Shown here: positions 1-7,322 of the stretch, in pieces
How positions within the stretch are numbered: the stretch's first letter is position 1
Layout: each line of letters opens with the position of its first letter
From: Actinomycetales bacterium
GTDB lineage: Bacteria > Actinomycetota > Actinomycetes > S36-B12
Assembly: GCA_018970765.1 (NCBI GenBank)
Contig: JAGWVT010000013.1
Coordinates: forward strand, 1-46,895
DNA length: 46,895 bases
Reading direction: 5' to 3'
Position numbers and translations under genes: made by a program
Notes under the pieces: generated by a model
Seen by the model: only the letters and a program-made list of their open reading frames with translations
Told to the model about the DNA's origin: nothing
The model's database searches: none

Positions 1-424
1 GTATGCGCGAGATGAGCTCGCATGCGTATGACCGGATCGAGTGGGCAAAAAGATGCTCAGCCTCCCGAGCGCGAAATGGCACTTCGAATGGCTGCCGGTA
101 TCGCTTGTGCTCCTCACCATCAACAGTCAGCATCATGCGTCCTAGGGATGCCCGCACCATGTTCTGGTGAGCCTCCACAGTGGCGCCCGACTTAGGGAGA
201 AGCAATTGCCTCGCCGGTTCACGTGCAGTAATCAGCCAGCCGCCCAGCTCAGGAAACCAGGTGACCGGCTCACACTCGCGCAACTCATCGAGCACATGTT
301 CTTGGCCCGCTTCACTGAGGTCTGACATCGTCAAACGTGCCCCAGCGGGAAAGAGTTCCCGCCGACGTACATCCACCTCGTCACCTAATTGGACTTGGTC
401 AAGGAATTCCGCAGACTGTGACAT
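1..424 (-). CDS. Cytochrome P450, N-terminal part (gene runs off the left edge)
   Basis: The frame is open from an ATG at 424 to base 1, giving 141 residues with no stop. Near residue 105 it reads TVDGEEHKRYRQPFEVPF, the C-helix signature of P450s (His-x-x-x-Arg, contacting a haem propionate), and upstream it has the WFPELGGWLIT type beta-strand seen in bacterial P450s. P450s are haem monooxygenases that need a ferredoxin or reductase partner; none is visible here. The I-helix, ExxR and the haem-Cys loop lie outside the window, so activity and substrate cannot be judged. No signal peptide or anchor helix is seen, as expected for a soluble bacterial P450. The family is fairly sure, the subfamily unknown. 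Confidence 0.8.
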   Translation of the reverse strand, partial: MSQSAEFLDQVQLGDEVDVRRRELFPAGARLTMSDLSEAGQEHVLDELRECEPVTWFPELGGWLITAREPARQLLLPKSGATVEAHQNMVRASLGRMMLTVDGEEHKRYRQPFEVPFRAREAEHLFAHSIRSYACELISRI

Positions 425-578
425 TGAGACCCCAGGACTTGATGTGTGGTCAGACCTTGATCCCTAAGGGTAATCAGGCAAGGGCACGGCCGCTGGCCGA
501 TCACACACCCTTTCCCCAGAAACATCAATCGGTCGGCTTTGTTCTCGAAATGTGTCGTAGCCTCAATACACTGCAGGG

Positions 579-1619
579 GTGCAGGCCACTATTTACGATG
601 GCGAAGCTTGGCAAGCGTGCTCTGTCGAAAATGCAACGGCAGCGATGCAGGATACGAATCTCTCATGGATCGACATCCGCCTGGATTCGGTCACTGACAC
701 CAGCGCGAACGCCATCATGCAGGTTCTCGGGGTGGATGCGTCAGCCGTTTCGACACAGCTCCAGTCGGGCCTGGGCACAGACTTCAACCTTTCGCCAGCA
801 GAGATCACCGGTGCCGCATGGTTAGCGGGAGACAACAACGTCGGTCCGCAGCAGGCGCGCTTCTCCTTGGATGCCCAACGTTTGGTCACTATTCGAACCG
901 GAGGCGATGCAGCATTCACGGCAGTTCAAGCCCAACTGCAAACCCGCGCGGGGCTGGTGACGAATCAACCCAGTCGCCTCTTGGGATTCGTGCTGCAGGC
1001 GATGCAAACAACCCTGCAGAAGACTCTGACAGACATGAGCGTTCAGGTGGGCCTCCTCGACATGGAAATCATCACCACGACAAATCCGAACTCGCTCCAG
1101 ACCGCTCAGCTCGTGGGCTACCGACAGACTTTTCAACCGTTTGCCATGCGCTTCCCGGCTTATGTCATCAATGTCAATGCCGCACTCATTGACCCAGATA
1201 CCATCACGATTCTGAATCAGGCGGGCATAAAGGAGCTACAGAGTTTCGCCACCCTCTCTGCAAGTACGGCATCCATGATCGAAAATCTCGTTGATGGGAT
1301 CAAGGCCACCGTGCAGGACCTGCAGTCCCAGGTCGTGAATTGGCAGGGCGTGCGCATCAATCAGTTGACCGTGGTTACCATCGTCTTCCTGCCGATCACC
1401 TTCCTCACCGGCTACTTCGGCATGAACTTTCAGTGGATTGAGAACCTCGTTGAGACCGAGGTGGCCTTCCTCGTATTGGGCGTCGCCCTGCCGATCCTGC
1501 TCGTGATTCTCAGTGTGCTCTGGCTCGCACATCGGGGATTCCGACTTTCGTTTACTCGGCATCGAAGGCAACGGTCTCGCCCGAATTCGGCTACCACGGG
1601 AACTGCGAAGTCCAACTAG
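579..1619 (+). CDS. CorA-like divalent cation channel
   Basis: 346 residues. The C-terminus has two predicted membrane helices (about 262-279 and 296-316) joined by a loop holding the GMN signature (residues 281-283, context YFGMNF) that forms the selectivity filter of CorA/Mrs2 Mg2+ channels. The first ~250 residues would be the cytoplasmic funnel domain; they diverge from textbook CorA, and the closer match may be the ZntB or generic CorA branch, so the ion (Mg2+, Co2+, Zn2+) is not certain. The tail after the second helix is Arg/Ser rich. The GTG at 579 is the start; a TACACT box at 567-572 lies 6 bases upstream, so the mRNA may be leaderless. No operon partner is evident. Confidence 0.82.
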   Translation: MQATIYDGEAWQACSVENATAAMQDTNLSWIDIRLDSVTDTSANAIMQVLGVDASAVSTQLQSGLGTDFNLSPAEITGAAWLAGDNNVGPQQARFSLDAQRLVTIRTGGDAAFTAVQAQLQTRAGLVTNQPSRLLGFVLQAMQTTLQKTLTDMSVQVGLLDMEIITTTNPNSLQTAQLVGYRQTFQPFAMRFPAYVINVNAALIDPDTITILNQAGIKELQSFATLSASTASMIENLVDGIKATVQDLQSQVVNWQGVRINQLTVVTIVFLPITFLTGYFGMNFQWIENLVETEVAFLVLGVALPILLVILSVLWLAHRGFRLSFTRHRRQRSRPNSATTGTAKSN

Positions 1620-1671
1620 CCCAAACTCGCTGGTAATTCCACCCAAGCTACTCCTGCAGTACGGTCACGGC

Positions 1672-2253
1672 ATGAGCCAAGGTCCACCCCTTGATGTGTC
1701 AATCGCCCCCACATTGGTGATGTTCATCCGACACGGGGAGAAGCCCAATAGTCATGGAGCACCACACGGCGTCAACCACGAGGGCGAGGCAGACGAACAC
1801 GCACTTGCGGTGCGTGGCTGGATGCGTGCCGGTGCATTGGCGGCCCTATTCGCGCATCTTCCCAATAAAAGTTATCCGGCGGTACAACAACCTGCCCGTG
1901 TTGTGGCGACCAAACCTTCCTCGGACGCCAAGAGTCATCGTGAGCACAACACTGCCCATCCCATTGCCCAGCGCCTGGCACTGCCTGTCGACAGTGACTT
2001 GGAGCGTGGGTCCGAGCAGCAGGTGCGGGACAATATCCTCCGAGATCCCCGGACAACCTTGGTTGTCTGGCATCACGGCGAACTAGCTCACCTTGTCGGT
2101 GGTTTCCCAATCTCCAACGCCGGTGATGTGCCTGCGAGTTGGCCTGAAGATCGCTTCGATCTCATCTGGGTACTCGCACGAAATCCCGGGGATCAGGCAT
2201 ACACATTCACATCGGTGAATCAGGGACTGCTTGCCGGAGATCTGACTACGTAG
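1672..2253 (+). CDS. Histidine phosphatase superfamily protein
   Basis: About 193 residues from the ATG at 1672. That start was chosen over an upstream in-frame one (1513) because the earlier stretch overlaps the CorA-like gene and has no matching domain. MFIRHGEKPN near residues 17-26 carries the RHG phospho-acceptor motif, and a second catalytic His sits in VVWHHGELAH near residue 135; this RHG plus late His pattern is the histidine phosphatase (phosphoglycerate mutase-like) fold. Members remove phosphate from sugars, nucleotides or proteins; the substrate here is unknown. No signal peptide. It may be cotranscribed with the CorA-like gene 52 bases upstream. Confidence 0.75.
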   Translation: MSQGPPLDVSIAPTLVMFIRHGEKPNSHGAPHGVNHEGEADEHALAVRGWMRAGALAALFAHLPNKSYPAVQQPARVVATKPSSDAKSHREHNTAHPIAQRLALPVDSDLERGSEQQVRDNILRDPRTTLVVWHHGELAHLVGGFPISNAGDVPASWPEDRFDLIWVLARNPGDQAYTFTSVNQGLLAGDLTT

Positions 2254-2260
2254 TTCGCGA

Positions 2261-2277
2261 GGTGACTTATCGTCACC
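2261..2277. terminator. Small hairpin between convergent genes
   Basis: A perfect 6-bp stem (GGTGAC / GTCACC) with a TTATC loop lies between the convergent ends of the phosphatase gene and the secreted propeller gene. There is no clear T-run on either side, so a terminator role is only suggested by position. Confidence 0.3.
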
Positions 2278-2307
2278 GGGCTCAACTACCCCCTGCCGTC
2301 CCTCAAG

Positions 2308-3303
2308 TTATCCCCAGACGAGTTTGCCTTTCACCTTCTTACAGGTAAATGCACCAGACAACGCACCCTGCGGAGAGCACTTCTTCCCCTTGGCAACCTT
2401 TGCTGTGCTGAGCGAGATGATGCCGTTGGCAATGCGGGATACGGCATGGGACCCTCCGACCGCATAGCCAAACCAAACCCGCAACTTGCCGTCAATGATT
2501 TCGATTGACGGATCAAGCACACTTGCCCCGGCCGGTGAGTACAGATCCGTCTTACGCTTCGTCCAGGTCAGGCCGTCAGTCGAACTGAGCAGCTGCAACT
2601 CTTGAAATCCGCCGATACCCAGGGTCGACCCAACCATCAAGAAGGTGCCATCCGGCATCTCAATGGGCGCCGGGTCCACGAGGTTTGAGTCATTTGCGAC
2701 CATCGACGTTCCAACAGTCCAGGAGAGCCCATCCGCAGACGTACCGATATAGATGCCATGTACCGGGTCGCGCTTATTGAAGTAAAGGAAGTACCGACCA
2801 TCCCGTGTCTTCATCACGTGCGGCACACCGCACCCCACGTCATTCAGCAGGACTGCAGGTTGCACCGACCACGATTGCAGGTCGGTCGAAGTCGCGTAGC
2901 GCAACCGCTTCGACCCAGGCGTGCATGGAGGTGGCGGCGCCTGTCCGGGCGTTCCGGGTACAGCTTCGGAGTAATAAAGCCGGTACGAGGACGGCCCCTC
3001 CTGAACGATCGACCAGTCGAAACCTGGGGGCAGTGAAACGCTGGTAGCCGTCCAGGTCAAGCCATCCTTGGAGGTGTACTGAACTGGCGGATTTGCGGTG
3101 GTCACCAGGTAGTACGTCTGAGTGTCCGCGTGATAGAACACGTCAGGCGAGACCCCAGGCGGAGCATCAGCCGCAGGCGGCGACGTGACGATCTGTGCGC
3201 CGTTGATCGTCGCCGATGAAGCCGTCAGAACATCCGCATGTGCCGGCAACACGGTAGCCGCCGCGATTACTAACGACACTGCTAGTACTGGCAAAGCTCG
3301 CAC
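2308..3303 (-). CDS. Secreted beta-propeller protein, GH43/sialidase-like
   Basis: 331 residues with a clear Sec signal peptide (MRALPVLAVSLVIAAATVLP, cleavage near AHA). The mature part has repeats of the type 'S-x-DGLTW(T/S)' (SKDGLTWTAT, SADGLSWTVG, SSTDGLTWTKR) alternating with aromatic beta-strands such as GRYFLYFNKRD, as in five-bladed propellers of the GH43/GH32/sialidase group. Acidic residues that could be catalytic are present (DPAPIEMPDG, DPSIEI), but I cannot assign a glycosidase specificity. The short C-terminus after the propeller is Lys/Cys rich. Start GTG at 3303 with an AAGGGTGAG ribosome-binding stretch upstream. Probably an exported sugar-binding or hydrolysing protein. Confidence 0.6.
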   Translation of the reverse strand: MRALPVLAVSLVIAAATVLPAHADVLTASSATINGAQIVTSPPAADAPPGVSPDVFYHADTQTYYLVTTANPPVQYTSKDGLTWTATSVSLPPGFDWSIVQEGPSSYRLYYSEAVPGTPGQAPPPPCTPGSKRLRYATSTDLQSWSVQPAVLLNDVGCGVPHVMKTRDGRYFLYFNKRDPVHGIYIGTSADGLSWTVGTSMVANDSNLVDPAPIEMPDGTFLMVGSTLGIGGFQELQLLSSTDGLTWTKRKTDLYSPAGASVLDPSIEIIDGKLRVWFGYAVGGSHAVSRIANGIISLSTAKVAKGKKCSPQGALSGAFTCKKVKGKLVWG

Positions 3304-3369
3304 GACTCACCCTTCGGCCTGGCCCCGCACGGCCCTTGCGCACCATAGCCCAGGCGTAGCCTGCACGTC

Positions 3370-4419
3370 ATGCGAGCGGTCACGTACGACGGATATCTTC
3401 AGGATCTGAGCGTGACGGAGGTGGCCGAACCCCAAGCCTCCGTGAACGGAGTGGTCCTCCGGGTCGAGGCCGCCGGGCTATGCCGCAGTGACTGGCACAG
3501 TTGGAACGGCCACGACGAGGACATTCCAGCATTCCCTCACGTGCCCGGACACGAATTCGCCGGCACCGTCGTGGCAATCGGGTCGGGGGTGACGCGCTGG
3601 GAGGTAGGTGACCGTGTGACGACCCCATTCGTGTGCGCATGTGGGACCTGCCCAGTCTGCGCGTCTGGAAACCATCAAGTTTGTCCCAACCAGTGGCAAC
3701 CTGGATTTGACGGTTGGGGTGGCTTCGCTGAATTCGTCGCCCTCCCGGCAGCCGATGTCAATCTTGTGCGCCTGCCCGATGACATGACCATGACCACGGC
3801 AGCCGGCCTAGGGTGTCGAGTGGCGACTGCCTATCGAGCCGTAGCTCTGGTGGGTCACGTCGAACCTGGTGAAGAGGTGGTTGTGCATGGTTGTGGTGGC
3901 GTTGGATTAGCTGCCGTGATGATCGCCCAGGCGCTCGGGGCTCGCGTCACCGCCATCGACCCGTCTGAGCAAGCCCGCGTCCTTGCAACGCGCTTGGGTG
4001 CTGCGGTAACGATTGACCCCGGCGACGCGACATCACTCTTGGAACAGATCATCGAGTCAACGTCAGGTGGTCCACACCTTTCACTCGAGGCGCTAGGTCG
4101 CGCTGAGGTATGCAGACTTTCCATCGAAAGTCTTCGACAGCGCGGACGTCACGTGCAGGTGGGCCTCCTCTCGCCAGCAACGACGCGCGAACCGGTACCC
4201 ATGCACCGCGTCATAGCGCGTGAGCTCGAAGTCTTAGGCAGTCATGGGCTTTCCGCGCAGGCTTACCCTGAGTTGCTTGCGCTGGTGGCAGCCGGTCGCA
4301 TTCGACCCGACCTGCTTGTCACGCGAACCATTTGCTTCGATGAGGTGCCATCCGCATTTGCCGAATTTGGTGTGAGCAACCAGCAGCCTGGCATGACCGT
4401 GCTGCTTCCATTTGACTAA
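3370..4419 (+). CDS. Zinc-dependent alcohol dehydrogenase (MDR family)
   Basis: 349 residues, full length for the family. Catalytic zinc ligands: Cys38 (GLCRSDWH), His61-Glu62 (PGHEFAG) and Cys149 (GLGCR). Structural zinc loop: Cys91, 94, 97 and 105 in the classic C-x2-C-x2-C-x7-C spacing. The Rossmann dinucleotide motif GCGGVG is at 174-179 and an acidic Asp ends the second strand (TAIDPSEQ), which favours NAD+ over NADP+. The enzyme should oxidise an alcohol or reduce an aldehyde in the cytoplasm; the substrate is unknown. It diverges from the secreted propeller gene across 66 bp, and no partner gene identifies a pathway. Confidence 0.88.
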   Translation: MRAVTYDGYLQDLSVTEVAEPQASVNGVVLRVEAAGLCRSDWHSWNGHDEDIPAFPHVPGHEFAGTVVAIGSGVTRWEVGDRVTTPFVCACGTCPVCASGNHQVCPNQWQPGFDGWGGFAEFVALPAADVNLVRLPDDMTMTTAAGLGCRVATAYRAVALVGHVEPGEEVVVHGCGGVGLAAVMIAQALGARVTAIDPSEQARVLATRLGAAVTIDPGDATSLLEQIIESTSGGPHLSLEALGRAEVCRLSIESLRQRGRHVQVGLLSPATTREPVPMHRVIARELEVLGSHGLSAQAYPELLALVAAGRIRPDLLVTRTICFDEVPSAFAEFGVSNQQPGMTVLLPFD

Positions 4420-4538
4420 TCCGAAGTTGCCAATGAGGTCGAGCCAGCCACTAGCATCCCTGCCAAGACGCTGTGAGCCGTACCGAAACGGAATGCAGAG
4501 TCTCACAACTCGAGACCGGCAATGGTGAGGGGTACACA

Positions 4539-5480
4539 ATGGTGAAAGGGTTCTCGGTCCGCCTGAGGTCTCAAGTGGTGCTCGTGGCCGTTGCGGGCCT
4601 TATCGTGAGCACACTCATGGCCCAGCCGGGTGCCGCGGTACCGGAGGATGACCAGCCCATTGCAAATACCTTCGCTCCCCGCGACACCTCAGACTGCAGG
4701 CTTGTCGAGGGGCTCGATACGGTGCCGCCCGACCTCGTCGCCGAGTTATTCGCCACCGGCTACGCCGAAGTGCGACAGCTCTTGGCGAAGTGCCAAGAGG
4801 GGAGCATTCCACCAAGCCCACCCATCAAGCTGAAGAAGCCGAAGGTACCTCGAGCACTCGTACCAACTGCATTCTGGGCCTACATTCGGTACACGCACAC
4901 TGACGTGTCATACCGGTCGATACCCCTTGATGATCCCGAGATCTGCTCGAAATTTGTGAACGGTAGTTCCATTACTACCTCATCAGCCGAGCCCGGCTTT
5001 GTCGTCATAGGTGGTGCGATCGGCGAAATCCCGGTGACGTCCACGGTGAATGATCTGCAACGCACGTACCCGACTGGCTGTGAAAGAACTTCCGAATCCA
5101 TGGATGGGATTTACCCCGGGCTCATGAGCGTAACCTTTCTCGATCCTGGTCGACTCGAGCTGGGATCTTCGATCGGGTGCAATGGGTACTTTCCGGTGCC
5201 AAAGTCGGTGGCCGCCTGCAGGTCACTCTCCCTAGCGCAGACCGTGCCGAACATCATCAGGCTCCCAAAATCAATCCAGAGCGAGATCAGGAATCCACGC
5301 AAAGGCATCATCAAGATTCCCCTGTCAGGCGGTGCCGGTGGCGATGCCTACTCCAAGGACCCGGGAACCTGCAGCAGCTGGGGTGACGGTGACCCGGCCT
5401 ACGCCTGCGTCTGGGTGTCAGCCTGGTCCGCTCAACTCACCTTGGTGCGCGCCGAACCTCTTGATGTTCCGGTCTTCTAG
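4539..5480 (+). CDS. Secreted protein of unknown function
   Basis: 313 residues from the ATG at 4539, which has a GAGGGG ribosome-binding site 6 bases upstream; the in-frame start at 4473 would put 22 residues ahead of an obvious signal peptide. Residues 1-34 (VRLRSQVVLVAVAGLIVST then AQPGAA) form a Sec signal. The mature part has several Cys residues (for example GCERTSES, IGCNGYFP, VAACRS, GTCSSWG, YACVWVS) that could form disulfides outside the cell. I recognise no domain. A role at the cell surface is an inference from the signal peptide only. Confidence 0.6.
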   Translation: MVKGFSVRLRSQVVLVAVAGLIVSTLMAQPGAAVPEDDQPIANTFAPRDTSDCRLVEGLDTVPPDLVAELFATGYAEVRQLLAKCQEGSIPPSPPIKLKKPKVPRALVPTAFWAYIRYTHTDVSYRSIPLDDPEICSKFVNGSSITTSSAEPGFVVIGGAIGEIPVTSTVNDLQRTYPTGCERTSESMDGIYPGLMSVTFLDPGRLELGSSIGCNGYFPVPKSVAACRSLSLAQTVPNIIRLPKSIQSEIRNPRKGIIKIPLSGGAGGDAYSKDPGTCSSWGDGDPAYACVWVSAWSAQLTLVRAEPLDVPVF

Positions 5481-5517
5481 CGCTCACTAGGGCTCACGTA
5501 CGCGATACGGTGCCCGT

Positions 5518-5706
5518 ATGGACGAACGTGGGCGCTTGCGATTCTCGTTCGTCCTGCAACTCTTTGCGGTCGTGATGTTTACCGCAGCCGGCCTTGTTCG
5601 CGGATTTGCTATCGGGTTCGACTCGCTCGCACTGGTCCTGCTCGGTGCTGGCGCAATTGCTTGTGGTCTCGCTGCCTTTACCTACGCACACTTGCGAAGA
5701 ACGTAG
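5518..5706 (+). CDS. Small two-helix membrane protein
   Basis: 62 residues: a charged N-terminus (MDERGRLRF) followed by two hydrophobic helices (about 10-30 and 35-57) and a basic end (HLRRT). Short inner-membrane proteins of this shape are common in Actinomycetota and mostly uncharacterised. It lies directly beside the toxin-antitoxin remnant, whose sequence begins only a few bases after this gene's stop, so one breakpoint of that decay may lie here. Existence as a gene is likely but not certain. Confidence 0.45.
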   Translation: MDERGRLRFSFVLQLFAVVMFTAAGLVRGFAIGFDSLALVLLGAGAIACGLAAFTYAHLRRT

Positions 5707-5711
5707 CCACG

Positions 5712-5786
5712 ACCGTTCTCGACCAACGGGCCGTAGACGAACTCATTTACAGCGGTCGCCGCCTTCTCCGGGGAGTACCGAGAGCG
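5712..5786 (-). pseudogene. RelE/ParE-type toxin fragment
   Basis: In a frame different from the antitoxin remnant, the minus strand reads YSPEKAATAVNEFVYGPLVE, matching the early helix of RelE toxins that in Actinomycetota typically reads like LPE-x-VATA-x-x-EF-x-x-GPLL-x-N. After the Asn the similarity stops (GRGYVLRKCA then a stop), and no catalytic residues or start codon remain. The fragment sits exactly where the toxin should follow a Phd antitoxin. I read it as the relic of the partner toxin, lost by deletion. Too short for a database-independent proof. Confidence 0.5.
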
Positions 5787-6055
5787 CCATATAGCCGGTC
5801 ACCGTCCGCGCGATCCGCCACGCCGTCACTCGCTGCGTCCGTCCAGGCGGGTGCCTGCCCCTTGATCAGCTGTGCAGTTTGCTCACGCTCCGCCCGTGAG
5901 GCGCGAACTTGAGTATGCAATTCAGGATCGGACAGGACCCGGAGGGTTTCCTCACGAAAATCCAGGTGATCGGCACTGATCAACGCCGCTTGGGGACGAC
6001 CATGTTCGGTGATCGTCACCCTCAGCCACGTAACCCGGACGCCGAAGCCAACCTG
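5747..6055 (-). pseudogene. Phd/YefM-type antitoxin, N-terminally truncated
   Basis: The reading frame is open from just inside a stop near 6058 down to 5747, with a possible GTG at 6019 (90 residues). The stretch VTITEHGRPQAALISADHLD is the hallmark central segment of Phd/YefM antitoxins, which bind operator DNA through the N-terminus and neutralise RelE/Doc toxins through the C-terminus. The usual first ~20 residues (the 'ARA-x-L' DNA-binding part) are missing: upstream the frame runs only about 12 codons into the left island repeat at 6054. The C-terminus also ends abnormally (GALGTPRRRRRPL) where it overlaps the toxin remnant out of frame. Likely non-functional, unless the GTG start yields a shortened neutralising peptide. 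Confidence 0.6.
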
Positions 6056-6133
6056 TCAAGCATCAGCCGAAACCACACACACAATGGAGCCGCCTCAGGG
6101 ATTTGAACCCTGGACCTACGCATCACGAGCGCG
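6054..6133 (-). repeat. Left direct repeat with tRNA-Thr 3' fragment (att-like)
   Basis: Bases 6054-6133 repeat 9939-10015 in the same orientation with two substitutions (6124, 6130) and one 3-base indel in a CA run. It comprises 30-odd bases flanking the tRNA plus the last 49 bases of tRNA-Thr, including the encoded CCA, T-arm, variable loop and the 3' side through the 5' anticodon stem; the 5' half of the tRNA is absent. A partial 3' tRNA copy in direct repeat with an intact tRNA is the classic footprint of integrase-mediated insertion at a tRNA 3' end. Confidence 0.8.
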
Positions 6134-6372
6134 ATCCGACGCATTTCGTACATGAGGAAATCGTTGCGTACCAACGGTTTTCAGTCCGTATAAGTCAGCG
6201 GAAGGCCGCTCGGAGCCCGGTGGTTTCAGTTTAATCTCGGTTTAGAACTCGGGTGCCGAGGAGCGAGGCAATCGGACTCTCAACCCGCCCCAGGAAGGTA
6301 CTCCACGGGACACTGCCTTACAGCCTGAAGTTCCTGTTCGCCCGTGGCAGGGACCGGTGCCAAGATCGGGGC

Positions 6373-6717
6373 GTGAGCACCAGTCACGTCCCCGAGCCCG
6401 ATCTCGCCGTGATCCGTCGCTGGTGCGATCGACAGTCTGCCAAGTTGCCGACTGACGAGCTACGTATCGCACATGTCGTGGGTGGGCGCTCGGTGGACAT
6501 CGGCGAGGAGCGGCCGCCGTGGCGCTGAGGCACGGGAGATGAGTGGACGTTCATGGCGGTTGCCCGGCTCACCTACGTCAAGGCACGCAACGAGTGGTCG
6601 CTGGGCGTTGCCAACTCCCACGGCGACTTCCGCCGCTACACACCCTTACCGACTGGCAGGCTCGCCACGCTGCTTGACGAGATCGATGCCGACCCGATGT
6701 ACGCCTTCTGGGGGTAG
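6373..6717 (+). pseudogene. DUF3024 family protein interrupted by an in-frame TGA
   Basis: From the GTG at 6373 the frame encodes VPEPDLAVIRRWCDRQ ... SVDIGEERPPWR, then TGA at 6526-6528, then continues in the same frame with EWTFMAVARLTYVKAR ... EIDADPMYAFWG and TAG at 6715. Both halves fit DUF3024 (start 'VERWC', middle 'ERRPPWR', end 'DP-x-x-x-FWG'), a ~115-residue family of unknown function found mostly in Actinomycetota. Since the frame is unbroken on both sides, this is one nonsense change (for example CGA to TGA), not a frameshift. Either a pseudogene or, less likely, a readthrough product. It is inside the island. Confidence 0.7.
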
Positions 6718-6730
6718 CAGGGGCTGATCA

Positions 6731-7246
6731 TCAGCTAGCTGCGTAGGACATCACGGTGCCGACCGCACTACGCAGAACTCCGGCGGCGGCCAGGCCGAGG
6801 CCACCCACTGCAACTGCGCGGGTTCGGCTCAGGTGAGCCACTTCTTGCGTCGCAAGCGCGTCCTGCAATGCAGCTGTCCGGCTGTAGAGGTCTCCTCTCA
6901 GTGCCTGGATGGAATCCTGCAAGTCTCGGATCTCGCGGCTCGTCGAGTTCGCTAGGTCCTCGACCCGATGATCAAGCGCCTGCACGCGGCCCGCCAACCC
7001 CTCCTCGGGAGCGAAGTCGCGCGCCTCGGCCGTGGCGGCAACGTTCCACGTAGTCGAGACCGATGTGGTGACCTGATGCGTGCGCGCCCGCCCCAGCCAG
7101 GTCCGAGTCCTCGCGACCATTCGTCGCCAACGCCTTCGGAAGGGGTGGTCCGGGTCGCTCCGTACCCATTGGACCCACGCATATCCCAGTCCGAACATGG
7201 TGACGACGATTCCGACAAACTGAAACCAGAACCCTGCCTGCTTCAT
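6731..7246 (-). CDS. Coiled-coil membrane protein of unknown function
   Basis: 171 residues. An N-terminal membrane helix (about 7-27, FWFQFVGIVVTMFGLGYAW) is followed by a very basic stretch (RRRWRRMVARTRTW), a central heptad-like region (about 85-135: LAGRVQALDHRVEDLAN, IRDLQDSIQALRGDLYS) predicted to be coiled coil, and a C-terminal hydrophobic segment (about 147-168). Two anchors bracketing a coiled coil suggest a membrane scaffold. It lies 76 bases downstream of AbiEii on the same strand and might be transcribed with it, but no link to AbiE function is known to me. ATG at 7246; no family recognised. Confidence 0.55.
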   Translation of the reverse strand: MKQAGFWFQFVGIVVTMFGLGYAWVQWVRSDPDHPFRRRWRRMVARTRTWLGRARTHQVTTSVSTTWNVAATAEARDFAPEEGLAGRVQALDHRVEDLANSTSREIRDLQDSIQALRGDLYSRTAALQDALATQEVAHLSRTRAVAVGGLGLAAAGVLRSAVGTVMSYAAS

Positions 7247-7322
7247 CTGACCCCGTCCTGCACTAGTCGCCCGAGGGCCGCTCCTACTGCTACATCGCTA
7301 ACGAGGACTTGTCGGGCAAGGG

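Noticed and set aside
337-825. 162-residue plus-strand frame spanning the P450 and CorA-like starts
   Set aside because: It overlaps two better-supported genes and has no recognisable domain.
6054-6080. Second terminal repeat of the IS481 element
   Set aside because: The copy has the same orientation as the end beside the transposase, not the inverted one, so it cannot be the opposite end of the same IS.
6134-6372. A possible second tRNA-like piece (anticodon-arm-like CGGACTGAAAACCG on the minus strand near 6170)
   Set aside because: No acceptor stem or T-arm could be built around it, so it is probably chance. I see no gene in this 239-bp stretch.
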